DNA of 64,000 bases from an uncultured Fibrobacter sp. (GCF_947305105.1 NZ_CAMZCS010000003.1:122155-186154), one strand, 5' to 3'. Positions 16,149 through 25,847 are shown, counted from the stretch's first letter. The notes: generated from the letters alone by a model not told the origin. Numbers and translations: made by a program.

Positions 16149-16291
16149 AGCGCCTTTTTGATACGGCAATTTGTTATAAAGATGTTACATTGTGCGGGAA
16201 AAAAGCCTTTTTCCGCAAAAAAGAAAGATTAGCAAGATTTCCTATTTTTCGGGGTATTCTTTTTCGGTAAAAGAATATTAGATTAGTTGTG

Positions 16292-16318
16292 CTGTGACCT
16301 AGAGGCTATGTGTCACAG
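16292..16318 (+). promoter_or_regulatory. Inverted repeat in the leader of the diguanylate cyclase gene
   Basis: CTGTGAC and GTCACAG form perfect 7-bp arms around 13 bases, ending 12 bp before the ATG at 16331. It could be an operator or a weak stem in the leader. Confidence 0.4.
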
Positions 16319-16330
16319 AAAGAGGGAAAC

Positions 16331-17200
16331 ATGGTTGAGGAAAGAATTCTCATTGTAGACGACAATGTCGAAATGCTGGATAAGACCAGCGCGCTTTTGT
16401 CCCATGTCGGGTATAGTGTCGTGACATGCACTTCGGGCGAAGAGGCTCTTGAACGGCTGGAACACGAAAGGGTAGACCTTGTCTTGCTCGATATCAACAT
16501 GCCGAGCCTGAACGGATTCGAAGTGTGTCTCCGTATCCGTCAGATGTACGCCCTGGACGATTTGCCGATTATCTTCCTCACGAGCCGCGAGGATTCCGAC
16601 AGTGTCACGAAGGGTTTCCATTCCGGTGCTTCTGATTTTATCAGCAAGTCCGCCATCGCCGACATCTTGCTTGCGCGTGTCAACGTGCATATCCGTTTGT
16701 CCAGGACACTCCGGTTCTTGCGCGACATCTCGCTTACGGACGATTTGACCAAGTGCTATAACCGCCGCCATGCCATGTACACCCTCAGGGAATGGTTCTC
16801 CCGCAGCAAGCGCTATGGGACTTCGTTCTCGCTCGTGTACTTTGATTTGAACGGTCTCAAGTTGGTCAACGACAAGTACGGCCACCAGGCAGGCGACCTC
16901 TTGCTGCGCAGTGTGGTGGGTGTCGTCAAGAAGCTCTTGCGTGATTCCGACGTGCTGTTCCGCATGGGCGGTGACGAGTTCATGGTGCTATGCCCCGATA
17001 CCGACAGGCAGGGTGCGCTGACTTGCGCAGAACGTATGCAGAACGCCGTGTCGGGCATTACCATCGTGGACCAGTCCGTGACCTTCGCCTATGGCATAGC
17101 CCATTCCTCCGAAGATTACAAAGACATGGACGACATGCTCCACAGTGCCGATGCCTCCATGTACGAGTGCAAGAAACAGATGCACGCCGGGAGAAAATAA
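16331..17200 (+). CDS. Response regulator diguanylate cyclase (REC-GGDEF)
   Basis: 289 residues. The receiver domain (residues 1-120) has DD, the phospho-acceptor aspartate in LVLLDINMPSLNGFE, the threonine/serine in IIFLTSRE and lysine in FISKSA. A GGDEF domain (about 125-289) has intact GGDEF in RMGGDEFMVL and, five residues before it, RDSD, the inhibitory-site pattern RxxD. It should make cyclic di-GMP when phosphorylated and be product-inhibited. An in-frame start at 16310 exists, but the ATG at 16331 follows AGAGGG by five bases. No sensor kinase is adjacent. Confidence 0.92.
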   Translation: MVEERILIVDDNVEMLDKTSALLSHVGYSVVTCTSGEEALERLEHERVDLVLLDINMPSLNGFEVCLRIRQMYALDDLPIIFLTSREDSDSVTKGFHSGASDFISKSAIADILLARVNVHIRLSRTLRFLRDISLTDDLTKCYNRRHAMYTLREWFSRSKRYGTSFSLVYFDLNGLKLVNDKYGHQAGDLLLRSVVGVVKKLLRDSDVLFRMGGDEFMVLCPDTDRQGALTCAERMQNAVSGITIVDQSVTFAYGIAHSSEDYKDMDDMLHSADASMYECKKQMHAGRK

Positions 17201-17228
17201 GGAATAAATTCCTTGCTTTGAAATTCAA

Positions 17229-17250
17229 ATGGCGGGTTTTGGCCCGCCAT
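17229..17250. terminator. Hairpin terminator between the GGDEF and KDPG aldolase genes
   Basis: ATGGCGGG and CCCGCCAT pair around TTTTGG between the convergent genes. T-runs on both sides are weak, and the stem resembles the one after purF. Confidence 0.6.
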
Positions 17251-17276
17251 TGCTGTTTAATCGATATAGCCTGGAA

Positions 17277-17906
17277 CTACTTTATCGCATCGAGCAGGGC
17301 TTTCAGCTTGTTTGCGATGGTGTCCCAGTCGCCGGCAGCCATGAGCGTCGGGTTGAAAATGCTTGCTCCGAACGAGACGAGGTTCGCTCCCGCCTTGAAA
17401 TAATCCTGGGCGTTTTCCGCATTGACTCCGCCGCAGGCCATCAGCGGGATGTCGCGGAAAGGGCCGCGCAGCGCCTTGATGTATTCGGGGCCGCCTACGC
17501 AGTTGACCGGGAAAATCTTCACGGCCGTGGCACCGAGGTCAAAGGCTTTTTGCACTTCGGTCGGCGTGAGTGCCCCCGGAATGATGGGGATGCCTGCCGT
17601 ACACGAAAGCCGGATGATTTCGTTGCGGGTGTTCGGGGTGACAATGAATTCTGCTCCAGCGGCAAGAGCCTTTTCCAGGTCGTGCCCGTGACGGACTGTG
17701 CCTGCGCCGACTGTGATGCCGTGAGGTTTGGCAGCCGTCTTGAGCGAGGCGATGATTTCGGCGGCATTCGCCGTGTTCATCGTGACTTCGATGGCTTTGA
17801 GGCCACACTGGGCGGCCGTCTTGACGCACGCCTCTTCGGCGCCTTGGGGAATGTCGCGGAGAATGCCCACGACCGGCATCGGTTTGATAAATTCTAGCAA
17901 ATCCAT
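17277..17906 (-). CDS. eda: 2-dehydro-3-deoxyphosphogluconate (KDPG) / KHG aldolase
   Basis: 209 residues of the class I aldolase TIM-barrel family: PVVGILRD, GLKAIEVTMNT (catalytic glutamate), VGAGTVRHGHD, and the Schiff-base lysine in GATAVKIFPVN (about residue 130). It cleaves KDPG to pyruvate and glyceraldehyde-3-phosphate, or acts in hexuronate breakdown. Since no other Entner-Doudoroff or uronate genes are nearby, the pathway in this organism is not settled from here. Monocistronic by position. Confidence 0.9.
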   Translation of the reverse strand: MDLLEFIKPMPVVGILRDIPQGAEEACVKTAAQCGLKAIEVTMNTANAAEIIASLKTAAKPHGITVGAGTVRHGHDLEKALAAGAEFIVTPNTRNEIIRLSCTAGIPIIPGALTPTEVQKAFDLGATAVKIFPVNCVGGPEYIKALRGPFRDIPLMACGGVNAENAQDYFKAGANLVSFGASIFNPTLMAAGDWDTIANKLKALLDAIK

Positions 17907-17971
17907 AGTTATAGTATAGAAAATAGACGGAGGGGCGGCATTGGGTGCCTACGGACGGGTGGGGAATGAGG

Positions 17972-18012
17972 GGAATAAAGAAACCCGCTATACTAAATGT
18001 AAATAGCGGGTT
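17972..18012 (-). terminator. Terminator of the GH9 gene
   Basis: AACCCGCTAT (17982-17991) pairs perfectly with ATAGCGGGTT (18003-18012). On the minus strand the stem is followed by TTTCTTTATT, and it lies just beyond the GH9 stop codon. Confidence 0.8.
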
Positions 18013-18037
18013 AGATTATGAGAGAGTAGATTGAGTT

Positions 18038-21000
18038 TTATTTCATTTTGAACGTCTGGATGGCAAGCGGTTTGCCGTTGGACGTAAGCTTTGCGATAAT
18101 GGTTCCGTGACGGGGGAGCCTTTCAAGGCCTATATCGGCGCGTGTGCCATCGAATGTCGATTCCATCAGTTGGTTACCGAGAAGGTCAAAGAGCTTCAAC
18201 GTCTTTGTTCCCTGTGCGGTCGTCATGACAAAGAGCCTCTTGCCGCTTAGTTGCATGCGGGCCTTGTGGCTGACTTCGACTACCCTGGCTATGTGATTAT
18301 GGACGTCGGTTGTTTTTCCCGGACCGTAGCCCCATAGGAGATTGCCCTTGCTGCGGATGACGATATACGGATCTTTGGGAGCCTTCTGGATGTCGCCTTG
18401 GTCCTTGTCCCATTCGGGAGCCCCGTCATAGGCGGGCGCGTCGTTAGTTTTGGCATGGCTAGTAAAGCTCCAGCCGTCAACGATATTGGCCTTGGCTGGG
18501 GTGTGGTTTATGCTGCATTTCCCGTTAACGAGCGAACCTGCGGTGGCCACCAGATCTAGTCGAATCTGGCTCCCGTAATTAATGGAATCTATAGGAATTT
18601 CTTGTACCCAGGTGTATGTTTTTTTGTCTTTGTCGAACGAGTCTTCGATTATATAGGGAGGATTATTTTTAACGAAGTTTTTAATTTCGTCGTTTCCATC
18701 GCAAAGTTCGTAGTATCCGGCAATGTTGAGTTTATGGCACAGATCCAGTTCGAAGAGGGTTTTGCAGGAATCCATGTCTTCTTTGGTCGCTTCAAAATAT
18801 ATGTAGGCTGTAACGCTGTCCAAATTGTCCAGGGTACCGTTTTCGATGGAGATGCTGAAAAAGTTTAGATCGGCCCATATGTAACGATAGACCAATGGGT
18901 AGATGTTTCCGACAAATGGTATCTTGGGGTCAGTCTTGCAACTGTCGCACTTCTTTTCGTAGTAGTCGCTTCCACCGTTACTTGCGATGGTGAGGGCCGA
19001 CATGAGAAGTGCAGAAGCAAAGAGGCAGGTTTCTGATATATTGTATTCTTCCCAGCTCATGCTTGATCCCGGGTTCCATTTGTTTTCCTGGCCTGGCCGC
19101 GCGCCTCCCAAAATTGCACCGACGGGACACCTGTACTTGTAATCAAGGCCGGGAGACATACTCCCTTCGGGGTTTGCGGCTCTGTGGTGCGGATGGGCGT
19201 CGTTCTTGTCGCCGACTCCGTAAACGAGGGAGATATCCCAAGGGTTCATTCCGAAGAGGTAGTTCAGCTTGTTGATGGCGACTTGGAATGTTTCTTCGGA
19301 CATAAGGCTGGATGCCGTGATGTTGGGGAGCGTTTCTCCTTGTTTCACAATATTTTTTGCGACATCTGCATAGGCAAGGAGGTCAAATATGTTGCCTACC
19401 TGGCCGTAGTTATAATACCGTTGTGTTGTGGAAAGCATGGAGAACCATACATGGTCTTCTGTCGCGAATATTCGATTGTCGGGGGGCAATCTGAAGTCTT
19501 CGTGTCCTATTGGAATCGATAATTCGGCGAGATTGAACCCCAAGAGATCTATGACTTTTTCGATATACTTGAGGCGATCGCTGGCGCTGATGCCGTATTT
19601 GGTGCTCGTTGTTGAATCTTTCAGGAGTAATTTATAAAAGGCATACAGGGCGTAGATCTGTGTGCTGGTCCAATCCGTATTCTGGCCCATCTTGCGCAAG
19701 CCGAAACTTTCCCACGTCATCCATTTGCCAATAGTGTCTTTTGCGGCATCGTCCAGATAGTCCATTTTCTTGGTTGTCTCGTAGGTGGCGTAATGGAGCG
19801 CTATAGCGGCGACGGACAGATCGTCATAGGAAGTGGAGTTGCCGTTATAGGCCGGAGTCGCCCAGCTTTCTGCTTTTATGTTATGGACATAGGTCTTGCC
19901 GCCGTCGTATGTTCCAGGACCACCACGGTTCCAAGTCTTAAGTTCAAGGTTCTTGGCGAATTCGTACATCTTTTCTGCTACCATAAGGCAGCTGTCGGCA
20001 AAAGCAGAATCGTATTTGGCGTAGTCCTTGCCCAAGATGGCGAGTCCCGCGGCGATTTCGGCCGAAACGTTGGAGCCAAGTTCGCCCAAGCGGACATCGC
20101 GTTCGTCGGCTCCTCCGCGACCAGTTATCGCGATGTTGTCCTGTACTTCGGGACGGCCCCAGTATCCGTGGTCGTAGTTATAATTTCCGATAGAAACGGG
20201 CATTTTGTCTATAACGCCGTTGGCTACGCGGTAAGCCCTTAAGAAGAAGTCGGCTCCGTGCTTGGCTTCGCGTAGGATATCCGGGATGCCGTCGGTCTTT
20301 TCAAATTCACCCTGATTGTAGGCGTAGTGGTCTACATCCTTGGAGGGATTGGTGGCCGACATCACGGCAAGTGCCGTGAAGGAGAATGCTTGCGACTGCG
20401 ATTCCTTCAGGTGGTCTCCGCAATCGTACCAGCCACCCTGCAGGTCTCCCTCCTTCAGATAAGTCGTGTCGGTCACGGCATTGCCTGTTACAAGGTTGAC
20501 TAATTTGCCGCCACCGTCTTTCTGGTGACTCGGCCCGTGAAACCAGGACTCGGAGTTGCCACTGCGCTGGATGCCGAAAAACTTGAGCGAAGCGTCTTTT
20601 GCCATGGTGTAGACGTCGTCGCTGACGATAAAGGTGCTGGAAATCTCGTTGCCGACTTTGATGCGCAGGCGTGTCCCGGTGGGCACGGATTGGGGAATGT
20701 TGCCGATGAAAATTTTTCCGGAGGGGCCTGTGAAATCAACTTTGTAGCGAATGTTGTCCGACGATCTGCGGTCTGGACCGGCGATAATGGTCCAGCTACT
20801 CTCTGTTTCGTTCTCGCTTGTGGTAAAGGTGCCGGTTATTTTGGTGCTGAGGGACTTGCCGTAAGCATCGACAACCTCGAATCCTTCTGCCTTGTCGCCG
20901 ATGAAGTAGAATCGGCGTTCCTTGTCGCTTTTGAGATAGCCAACCTGGTTCACGCGGATGGCGGAAATCTTGGAATTGAGGGCGTCATAGTAGACCTGGT

Positions 21001-21238
21001 CCAAGGTGTCGGGGATGATTTCTCCCGCCTTGAAACTTGCAGGAGTCTTGGCAAAATTCAGGGGATTGACGAGTTTGCTTCCTGTAGTGTCGAACTTGTC
21101 GAACGCCGTGGAATCCCAGCTCACGGGCCAGGTGGGGCGAATCAGATCGTAGGGAGAAGTGGCAGCGAATGCTGCGGTTGCAGAAAGAGACGCTAATGTG
21201 GCGACTGTTGCAAGGGCTCCCTTTTTGTATCGAAGCAT
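18038..21238 (-). CDS. Secreted family 9 glycoside hydrolase (endoglucanase-type)
   Basis: 1066 residues counted from the ATG at 21238, which has AGGAGG upstream. Order: signal peptide ending AAFA; a CelD_N immunoglobulin-like domain (about 80-210, containing IRVNQVGYLKSD); a GH9 catalytic domain (about 215-760) with GGWYDCGDH (catalytic aspartates about 272-275), HPHHRAANPEG near 682, and the acid glutamate in EEYNISET near 736. Then comes a beta-rich module with disulphide candidates (about 770-900) and a C-terminal sorting-like domain (LKLFDLLGNQLMES). It should cut cellulose or related beta-glucans outside the cell. A CRP-like palindrome lies 80 bp before the start codon. Confidence 0.93.
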   Translation of the reverse strand: MLRYKKGALATVATLASLSATAAFAATSPYDLIRPTWPVSWDSTAFDKFDTTGSKLVNPLNFAKTPASFKAGEIIPDTLDQVYYDALNSKISAIRVNQVGYLKSDKERRFYFIGDKAEGFEVVDAYGKSLSTKITGTFTTSENETESSWTIIAGPDRRSSDNIRYKVDFTGPSGKIFIGNIPQSVPTGTRLRIKVGNEISSTFIVSDDVYTMAKDASLKFFGIQRSGNSESWFHGPSHQKDGGGKLVNLVTGNAVTDTTYLKEGDLQGGWYDCGDHLKESQSQAFSFTALAVMSATNPSKDVDHYAYNQGEFEKTDGIPDILREAKHGADFFLRAYRVANGVIDKMPVSIGNYNYDHGYWGRPEVQDNIAITGRGGADERDVRLGELGSNVSAEIAAGLAILGKDYAKYDSAFADSCLMVAEKMYEFAKNLELKTWNRGGPGTYDGGKTYVHNIKAESWATPAYNGNSTSYDDLSVAAIALHYATYETTKKMDYLDDAAKDTIGKWMTWESFGLRKMGQNTDWTSTQIYALYAFYKLLLKDSTTSTKYGISASDRLKYIEKVIDLLGFNLAELSIPIGHEDFRLPPDNRIFATEDHVWFSMLSTTQRYYNYGQVGNIFDLLAYADVAKNIVKQGETLPNITASSLMSEETFQVAINKLNYLFGMNPWDISLVYGVGDKNDAHPHHRAANPEGSMSPGLDYKYRCPVGAILGGARPGQENKWNPGSSMSWEEYNISETCLFASALLMSALTIASNGGSDYYEKKCDSCKTDPKIPFVGNIYPLVYRYIWADLNFFSISIENGTLDNLDSVTAYIYFEATKEDMDSCKTLFELDLCHKLNIAGYYELCDGNDEIKNFVKNNPPYIIEDSFDKDKKTYTWVQEIPIDSINYGSQIRLDLVATAGSLVNGKCSINHTPAKANIVDGWSFTSHAKTNDAPAYDGAPEWDKDQGDIQKAPKDPYIVIRSKGNLLWGYGPGKTTDVHNHIARVVEVSHKARMQLSGKRLFVMTTAQGTKTLKLFDLLGNQLMESTFDGTRADIGLERLPRHGTIIAKLTSNGKPLAIQTFKMK

Positions 21239-21309
21239 AACATCCTCCTGCAACGTAAAATAATATAACATCGCTTACTTTGTTCGGTGTTAAAAAAGTA
21301 AGCTTAAAG

Positions 21310-21327
21310 GCGTGAGCTATGTCACGC
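21310..21327 (-). promoter_or_regulatory. CRP/FNR-like palindrome upstream of the GH9 gene
   Basis: GCGTGA-N6-TCACGC resembles the TGTGA-N6-TCACA class of sites. A possible -10 (TATATT on the minus strand at 21262-21267) puts its centre near -63, a usual class I activator position. It also follows the ABC permease stop codon and could be a weak terminator stem. Confidence 0.35.
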
Positions 21328-21336
21328 AATCTTGCT

Positions 21337-22542
21337 TTATTCAAACCGGAGCGCTTCGATGGGGTCGAGCCGGCTCGCCTTACGTGCGGGGTACCAACCA
21401 AAGAAGACTCCCGTGGCAAAGCATACGGCAAAGCTCACGATGACGCTTGTAATGGAAACGCTCATGGGCATGCTGAAGAAAGTCTTTACGATTTCGGAAG
21501 CGGCGATGCCGAGCATGATGCCGATGACACCGCCCAGGAGGCTGATGATGACGGATTCAAACAGGAACTGGAACATGATGTCGCGGCTGCGGGCCCCGAT
21601 AGCCATGCGTAACCCGATTTCCTTGGTGCGTTCGGTAACGGACACGTACATGATGTTCATAATGCCGATACCGCCTACGAACAAACTGATTCCTGCGATA
21701 ATCGTGAGTACGAGCGATATCAGGTCCGAGGTGCTCGTGACCATTTGGATCATTTCTTCTTGCGTGAATACGCGGAACGGGTCGGTGGGCTTTGTCCAGT
21801 TGCGGCGTTCCTTGAGGATTCCCATAATCTCCTCGGTCGCCTTTTCGGCATAGCCTTCGCCGATGGAGTTCGCATAAATTTGCCGGATGTTCGTTGTCGC
21901 CGAGAACCTGCGCATCACGGTCTGGTAGGGCGTGAAAATCACGTCGTCGTTGTCTTGCCCAAAGTCGCCGGAGCCTTTAGCCTTCAAGGTGCCGATGACT
22001 TTCAGCGGAATGTTCTTGTAACGGATAGTCTTGCCGATGGGGTCGCCTTCGGGGAACAGGTTCTTTGCGACAGTCTGGCCTATAACGCAGACTTTCGCCA
22101 TGCGGTCGGTGGCATCGTCGAACATCACGCCGTCTTCGATTTCGTAGTTGCGGATTTTGAGGTAATCGGCAGAAACGCCAGAAAGCGACGTGGGGGAGTT
22201 GTTGTTGCCGACAATGGCTTGCCCGTTCACGGTCATCATCGGGGAGACACCGTTAATGTAGGTTGCCTGCTCGCGGATGGCGATGACGTCGGCTTCTTCG
22301 AGCGATTCGGTAGATTCCATCTGCACGCCGCCGCGCCTGTCGCGGTTGGGCATGATGATGATGGCGTTCGAGCCCATCGAGGTCATCTGTTCCTTGATGG
22401 AGATGCGGGAGCCTTCGCCCATGGCGACCATGGCAATTACGGCTGCGACACCGATAACGATGCCGAGCACCGAGAGGAAGGTGCGCATGCGGTTGCGCAA
22501 TAGGGCGCGGAGGGAGATTTTTATGAGAGTTAGTGGGGACAT
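21337..22542 (-). CDS. MacB-type ABC transporter permease
   Basis: 401 residues: an N-terminal membrane segment (LSVLGIVIGVAAVIAMVAMGEG), a periplasmic MacB core domain (about 50-270), then three C-terminal membrane helices beginning LVLTIIAGISLFVGGIGIMNIMYVS (read in parts) with the FtsX-type region TERTKEIGLRMAIGA. Such mechanotransmission transporters export or extract envelope substrates such as lipoproteins, peptides or siderophores. It pairs with the ATPase encoded 31 bp upstream. The chosen start ATG at 22542 overlaps a heptamer repeat array; a TTG two codons earlier is less likely. No clear ribosome-binding site is visible. Confidence 0.9.
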   Translation of the reverse strand: MSPLTLIKISLRALLRNRMRTFLSVLGIVIGVAAVIAMVAMGEGSRISIKEQMTSMGSNAIIIMPNRDRRGGVQMESTESLEEADVIAIREQATYINGVSPMMTVNGQAIVGNNNSPTSLSGVSADYLKIRNYEIEDGVMFDDATDRMAKVCVIGQTVAKNLFPEGDPIGKTIRYKNIPLKVIGTLKAKGSGDFGQDNDDVIFTPYQTVMRRFSATTNIRQIYANSIGEGYAEKATEEIMGILKERRNWTKPTDPFRVFTQEEMIQMVTSTSDLISLVLTIIAGISLFVGGIGIMNIMYVSVTERTKEIGLRMAIGARSRDIMFQFLFESVIISLLGGVIGIMLGIAASEIVKTFFSMPMSVSITSVIVSFAVCFATGVFFGWYPARKASRLDPIEALRFE

Positions 22543-22582
22543 TATCAATTATCCATTATCAATTATCAATTATCAATTATCA
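22541..22582. repeat. Six perfect or near-perfect ATTATCA heptamers
   Basis: Six consecutive 7-bp units (five ATTATCA, one ATTATCC) fill the junction between the ABC ATPase and permease genes. The array includes the ATPase stop codon and two bases of the permease start codon. A change in unit number would alter the spacing and the ATPase C-terminus. Confidence 0.9.
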
Positions 22583-23328
22583 AAAATCTCCGGTGGTGGC
22601 AGTGCTTCGTATGCGGCTTTTGCGTCTTGGATGTTCTCGTTGATGATGTCCTTCTTTACGAGTCCGTCGCGTAGCGTGATGGTCCGGCCGCTGAATGTAG
22701 CGATGTCGGGTTCGTGCGTCACGAAGGCGATTGTTTTCCCTTGCCGGTTGAGTTCCTGGAAAATCATCATGATTTCGTAGCTCGTGCGTGTGTCCAGGTT
22801 CCCGGTGGCTTCGTCGGCGAGGATAATTACGGGGTCGTTCACCAATGCGCGGGCGATGGCGACCCTCTGCTGCTGGCCACCCGAAAGCTGGTTGGGGAGG
22901 TGGTTCATGCGGTCGGCGAGCCCGACCCTTTCGAGCGCCTTGATTGCCCTGCGGCGCCTTTCGGCAGAGGAAACCTTCGAATTGTATAATAGAGGCAGTT
23001 CCACGTTCTCGATGGCGGTGGTGCGGCTCAACAGGTTGTAACTCTGGAATACGAACCCGATTTTTTGGCTGCGGATGCGGGCGAGGGCGTCGCGCTTGAG
23101 TTTTTCGGTGTGTTCGCCATCCAGTATGTAGTGCCCGGCGGTGGGCCTGTCCATGCACCCGAGAATGTTCAGCATGGTGGACTTTCCGGAGCCGCTTGCT
23201 CCCATGATGGTCACGAATTCGCCTTTGTGGATGTCGAAACTCACTCCTCGCAGCGCATGTACGGTCTCGTCGCCCATTTTAAAGTCGCGACGGAGGTTCT
23301 GGATAGAGAGAATAGGGGATGTGTCCAA
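22573..23328 (-). CDS. MacB/LolD-type ABC transporter ATP-binding protein
   Basis: 251 residues with Walker [10 protein letters not shown], signature [15 protein letters not shown], Walker [13 protein letters not shown] and the switch histidine in FVTHE. It energises the permease encoded next. LolD, MacB and FtsE are the closest kinds; pairing with a MacB-type permease suggests export across or out of the periplasm. The last codons lie inside the heptamer array. Confidence 0.93.
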   Translation of the reverse strand: MDTSPILSIQNLRRDFKMGDETVHALRGVSFDIHKGEFVTIMGASGSGKSTMLNILGCMDRPTAGHYILDGEHTEKLKRDALARIRSQKIGFVFQSYNLLSRTTAIENVELPLLYNSKVSSAERRRRAIKALERVGLADRMNHLPNQLSGGQQQRVAIARALVNDPVIILADEATGNLDTRTSYEIMMIFQELNRQGKTIAFVTHEPDIATFSGRTITLRDGLVKKDIINENIQDAKAAYEALPPPEIFDN

Positions 23329-23438
23329 AATAAATTCCTTTTTGCCGAATTAGATGCCTTGTTTTGTGATATGGATGCAACCTTTTTGTCAAAAAAATAT
23401 ATTTTTCATCACAAACCTTTAACAACAAGGGATGATAG

Positions 23439-25847
23439 ATGAAAAAGTTAATAGCACTTTCGCTGCTCTCTGCCGGGATGGCTTTTGCTCAGACCGGTCT
23501 ACAGGGCGGATCAGATGGTCTTCATCAAGTGAATGCCAAAACGTTGGGACAATGGAATTTCTCCTTCGGTCTGGGTGGTGATTTTGCATTGGATTCCTGG
23601 TCTCTTAGTCGTGGCGGTACTTATACCGATGAAAATGGCAAGACTTCTTCATTCAATGCCGACGACGCCTCGTTGTCGGGGAACGTGAACCTGGGTATCG
23701 GTTTGCTTGACTTCTGGGATATCGGTGCTAGCCTGCCGGTCTATTACGATCATGCCAATTCCGATGAAGGCTCCCCTGTGAGCGACGAAATGTGGTCTTC
23801 GGGCATGGGCGACGTGGATGTCTGGACCAAGCTCCGCGTCCCGTTCGACGACAATTTCTTCTTTGGCGTGGCTACGTTCCTTGAAATGTACATCCCGTCT
23901 GGAACTGACGGTGCCGGTGTGCGCCCCCGCCATGCTTGGTATCTTGACGACAAGGGCGTGACTTCGGCCTATTCTGGCGAAGGAATGGCTCTTTCTGCAT
24001 CCCTTGCTTTGTCGCTTGATTTGACGAAATTCGGTTTTCCGCTCCGCTGGAACTTGAGCGGTGGCTTCCTCAAGGCTCTCGGCCACGATGCGGCCAACGT
24101 CGTTTCTTACGCTACGGCCCTGAACTTGGTTCCGGGTAACGCGGTTGACTTCTTCGTCGAATTCTCTGGTGAAATGCGCGTGGAAAAGACCGATTACCCG
24201 CGCGATCCGGTTGTTGACCCGATGCTCGTTACTCCGGGTTTCCGTGCTCACCTCGGCGACCATGTTGACTTGACGATGGGTGTCGACTTCTCTTCCCGCT
24301 TCTTCATGAACCCCGGATACAAATCGGGTGAAGAACGTGATAATTGCGAAAACTACCAGGTCCAGTTCCGCAAGAATGGCAAGTCTGCTACCTATTGCTA
24401 TGCTTCCACCCCGATCATTGCCGGTGTTGCTGCCCTTGTGTGGCATTTCGATGCCCGCAAGAAGGCTTACGACGACCCGAAGATTATTACGAAGGGTGAC
24501 AAGCTCGCCTCGAAGCAGTTCAATGATACCGATGGCGACGGCGTTCCGGACATTAAGGACAAGTGCCCGTACAGCAAGGCGGGCGCAACAGTCGATAGCC
24601 TCGGCTGCGGTATCGATACCGACGGCGATGGCGTGATTGATATTGATGACAAGTGCCCCGATACTCCGAAGGGCGTGAAGGTCAACGATGTGGGCTGCGT
24701 CGGCGATAGCGACGACGACGGTGTCATGGACGACCTCGACAAGTGCCCGGCCACTCCGAAGGGCTTCGCTGTGGATAGCCTCGGCTGCCCGTTCGATGCT
24801 GACAAGGACGGCGTTGCCGACATGCTCGACAAGTGCCCGAATACTCCGGATAGCATCAAGGTCTCGGCGGACGGTTGCCCTGTCGATACCGACAAGGATG
24901 GCGTTGCCGATTACCTCGACAAGTGCCAGAATACTCCGTTCGGAGCCAAGGTTGACTCTGTGGGTTGCCCGAAGGATTCAGATAAGGACGGCGTGTTCGA
25001 TGGTATTGACCAGTGCCCGAACACCAAGAAGGGTGCCAAGGTCGATACTCTCGGTTGCGAACCGGACTTCGACAAGGATGGCGTTCCGGATGGCGTGGAC
25101 CGCTGCCCGAATACTCCGGCCGGCTTCGATGTGGACAGCCTCGGCTGCGTGAAGGACGATGACAAGGATGGTGTCCCGGACAAGCAGGACAAGTGCCCGA
25201 ATACTCCGAAGGGTATTACGGTGGACAGCGTCGGTTGTGCCCTCGACTTCGACAAGGATGGCGTCCCCGATCAGATTGACCAGTGCCCGAACACCTTGCC
25301 GGGTGCCAAGGTAGACAGCGTCGGTTGCGACCGCGATACCGACAAGGACGGCGTGGCCGATGGTATTGACCAGTGCCCGAACACTCCGAAGGGCGCTCCT
25401 GTGGATTCTACCGGTTGCTCTCTGGATAGCGATGGTGACCTTGTCCCGGATTATAAGGACAAGTGCCCGGGTACCCCGAAGGGAATCTCTGTCGACGCTA
25501 GAGGCTGCTCGGCCAGCAAGAAGGAAGACCTTGAGGTTCTCGGCCGCGGTCTCACCTTCAACAAGGGCACCGCTACGCTCTCTAAGGGCAGTGCGACCTC
25601 CATTGCGAACATCGTTGCCCTCATGAAGAAGGTTCCGACCTTGAAGCTCGAAATCCAGGGCTATGTCGGTGGCAATGGCAATGCCGAAAAGAACAAGAAA
25701 CTCGCCCAGGATCGCGCCATTGCGGTGCAGAGCACCTTGATGTCCAAGGGTGTCGATGCCACTCGCCTCCGCACGGCAAGCTTCAGCGGCGAGGAAGCCA
25801 ACCAGAAGAGCGGTAAGCAGGAACGCATCGAGCTCGTCGTCTTCTAA
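23439..25847 (+). CDS. OmpA-family outer-membrane protein with thrombospondin type 3 repeats
   Basis: 802 residues. Signal peptide (ending AFA); an N-terminal beta-barrel-like region (about 20-350); about twelve calcium-binding thrombospondin type 3 repeats (about 360-685), each close to DKDGVPDxxDKCPNTPxG followed by a conserved VDSxGC; then an OmpA peptidoglycan-binding domain (about 690-802, LTFNKGTATLS and later RAIAVQSTLMSKGV). It should link the outer membrane to the cell wall, with a rigid calcium-dependent stalk in between. Fibrobacter OmpA proteins are reported among abundant outer-membrane and cellulose-contact proteins (family knowledge). A terminator hairpin follows. Confidence 0.92.
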   Translation: MKKLIALSLLSAGMAFAQTGLQGGSDGLHQVNAKTLGQWNFSFGLGGDFALDSWSLSRGGTYTDENGKTSSFNADDASLSGNVNLGIGLLDFWDIGASLPVYYDHANSDEGSPVSDEMWSSGMGDVDVWTKLRVPFDDNFFFGVATFLEMYIPSGTDGAGVRPRHAWYLDDKGVTSAYSGEGMALSASLALSLDLTKFGFPLRWNLSGGFLKALGHDAANVVSYATALNLVPGNAVDFFVEFSGEMRVEKTDYPRDPVVDPMLVTPGFRAHLGDHVDLTMGVDFSSRFFMNPGYKSGEERDNCENYQVQFRKNGKSATYCYASTPIIAGVAALVWHFDARKKAYDDPKIITKGDKLASKQFNDTDGDGVPDIKDKCPYSKAGATVDSLGCGIDTDGDGVIDIDDKCPDTPKGVKVNDVGCVGDSDDDGVMDDLDKCPATPKGFAVDSLGCPFDADKDGVADMLDKCPNTPDSIKVSADGCPVDTDKDGVADYLDKCQNTPFGAKVDSVGCPKDSDKDGVFDGIDQCPNTKKGAKVDTLGCEPDFDKDGVPDGVDRCPNTPAGFDVDSLGCVKDDDKDGVPDKQDKCPNTPKGITVDSVGCALDFDKDGVPDQIDQCPNTLPGAKVDSVGCDRDTDKDGVADGIDQCPNTPKGAPVDSTGCSLDSDGDLVPDYKDKCPGTPKGISVDARGCSASKKEDLEVLGRGLTFNKGTATLSKGSATSIANIVALMKKVPTLKLEIQGYVGGNGNAEKNKKLAQDRAIAVQSTLMSKGVDATRLRTASFSGEEANQKSGKQERIELVVF

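Noticed and set aside
24530..25500. Regularly spaced DNA repeats resembling a CRISPR array
   Set aside because: They are in frame and encode thrombospondin type 3 repeats.
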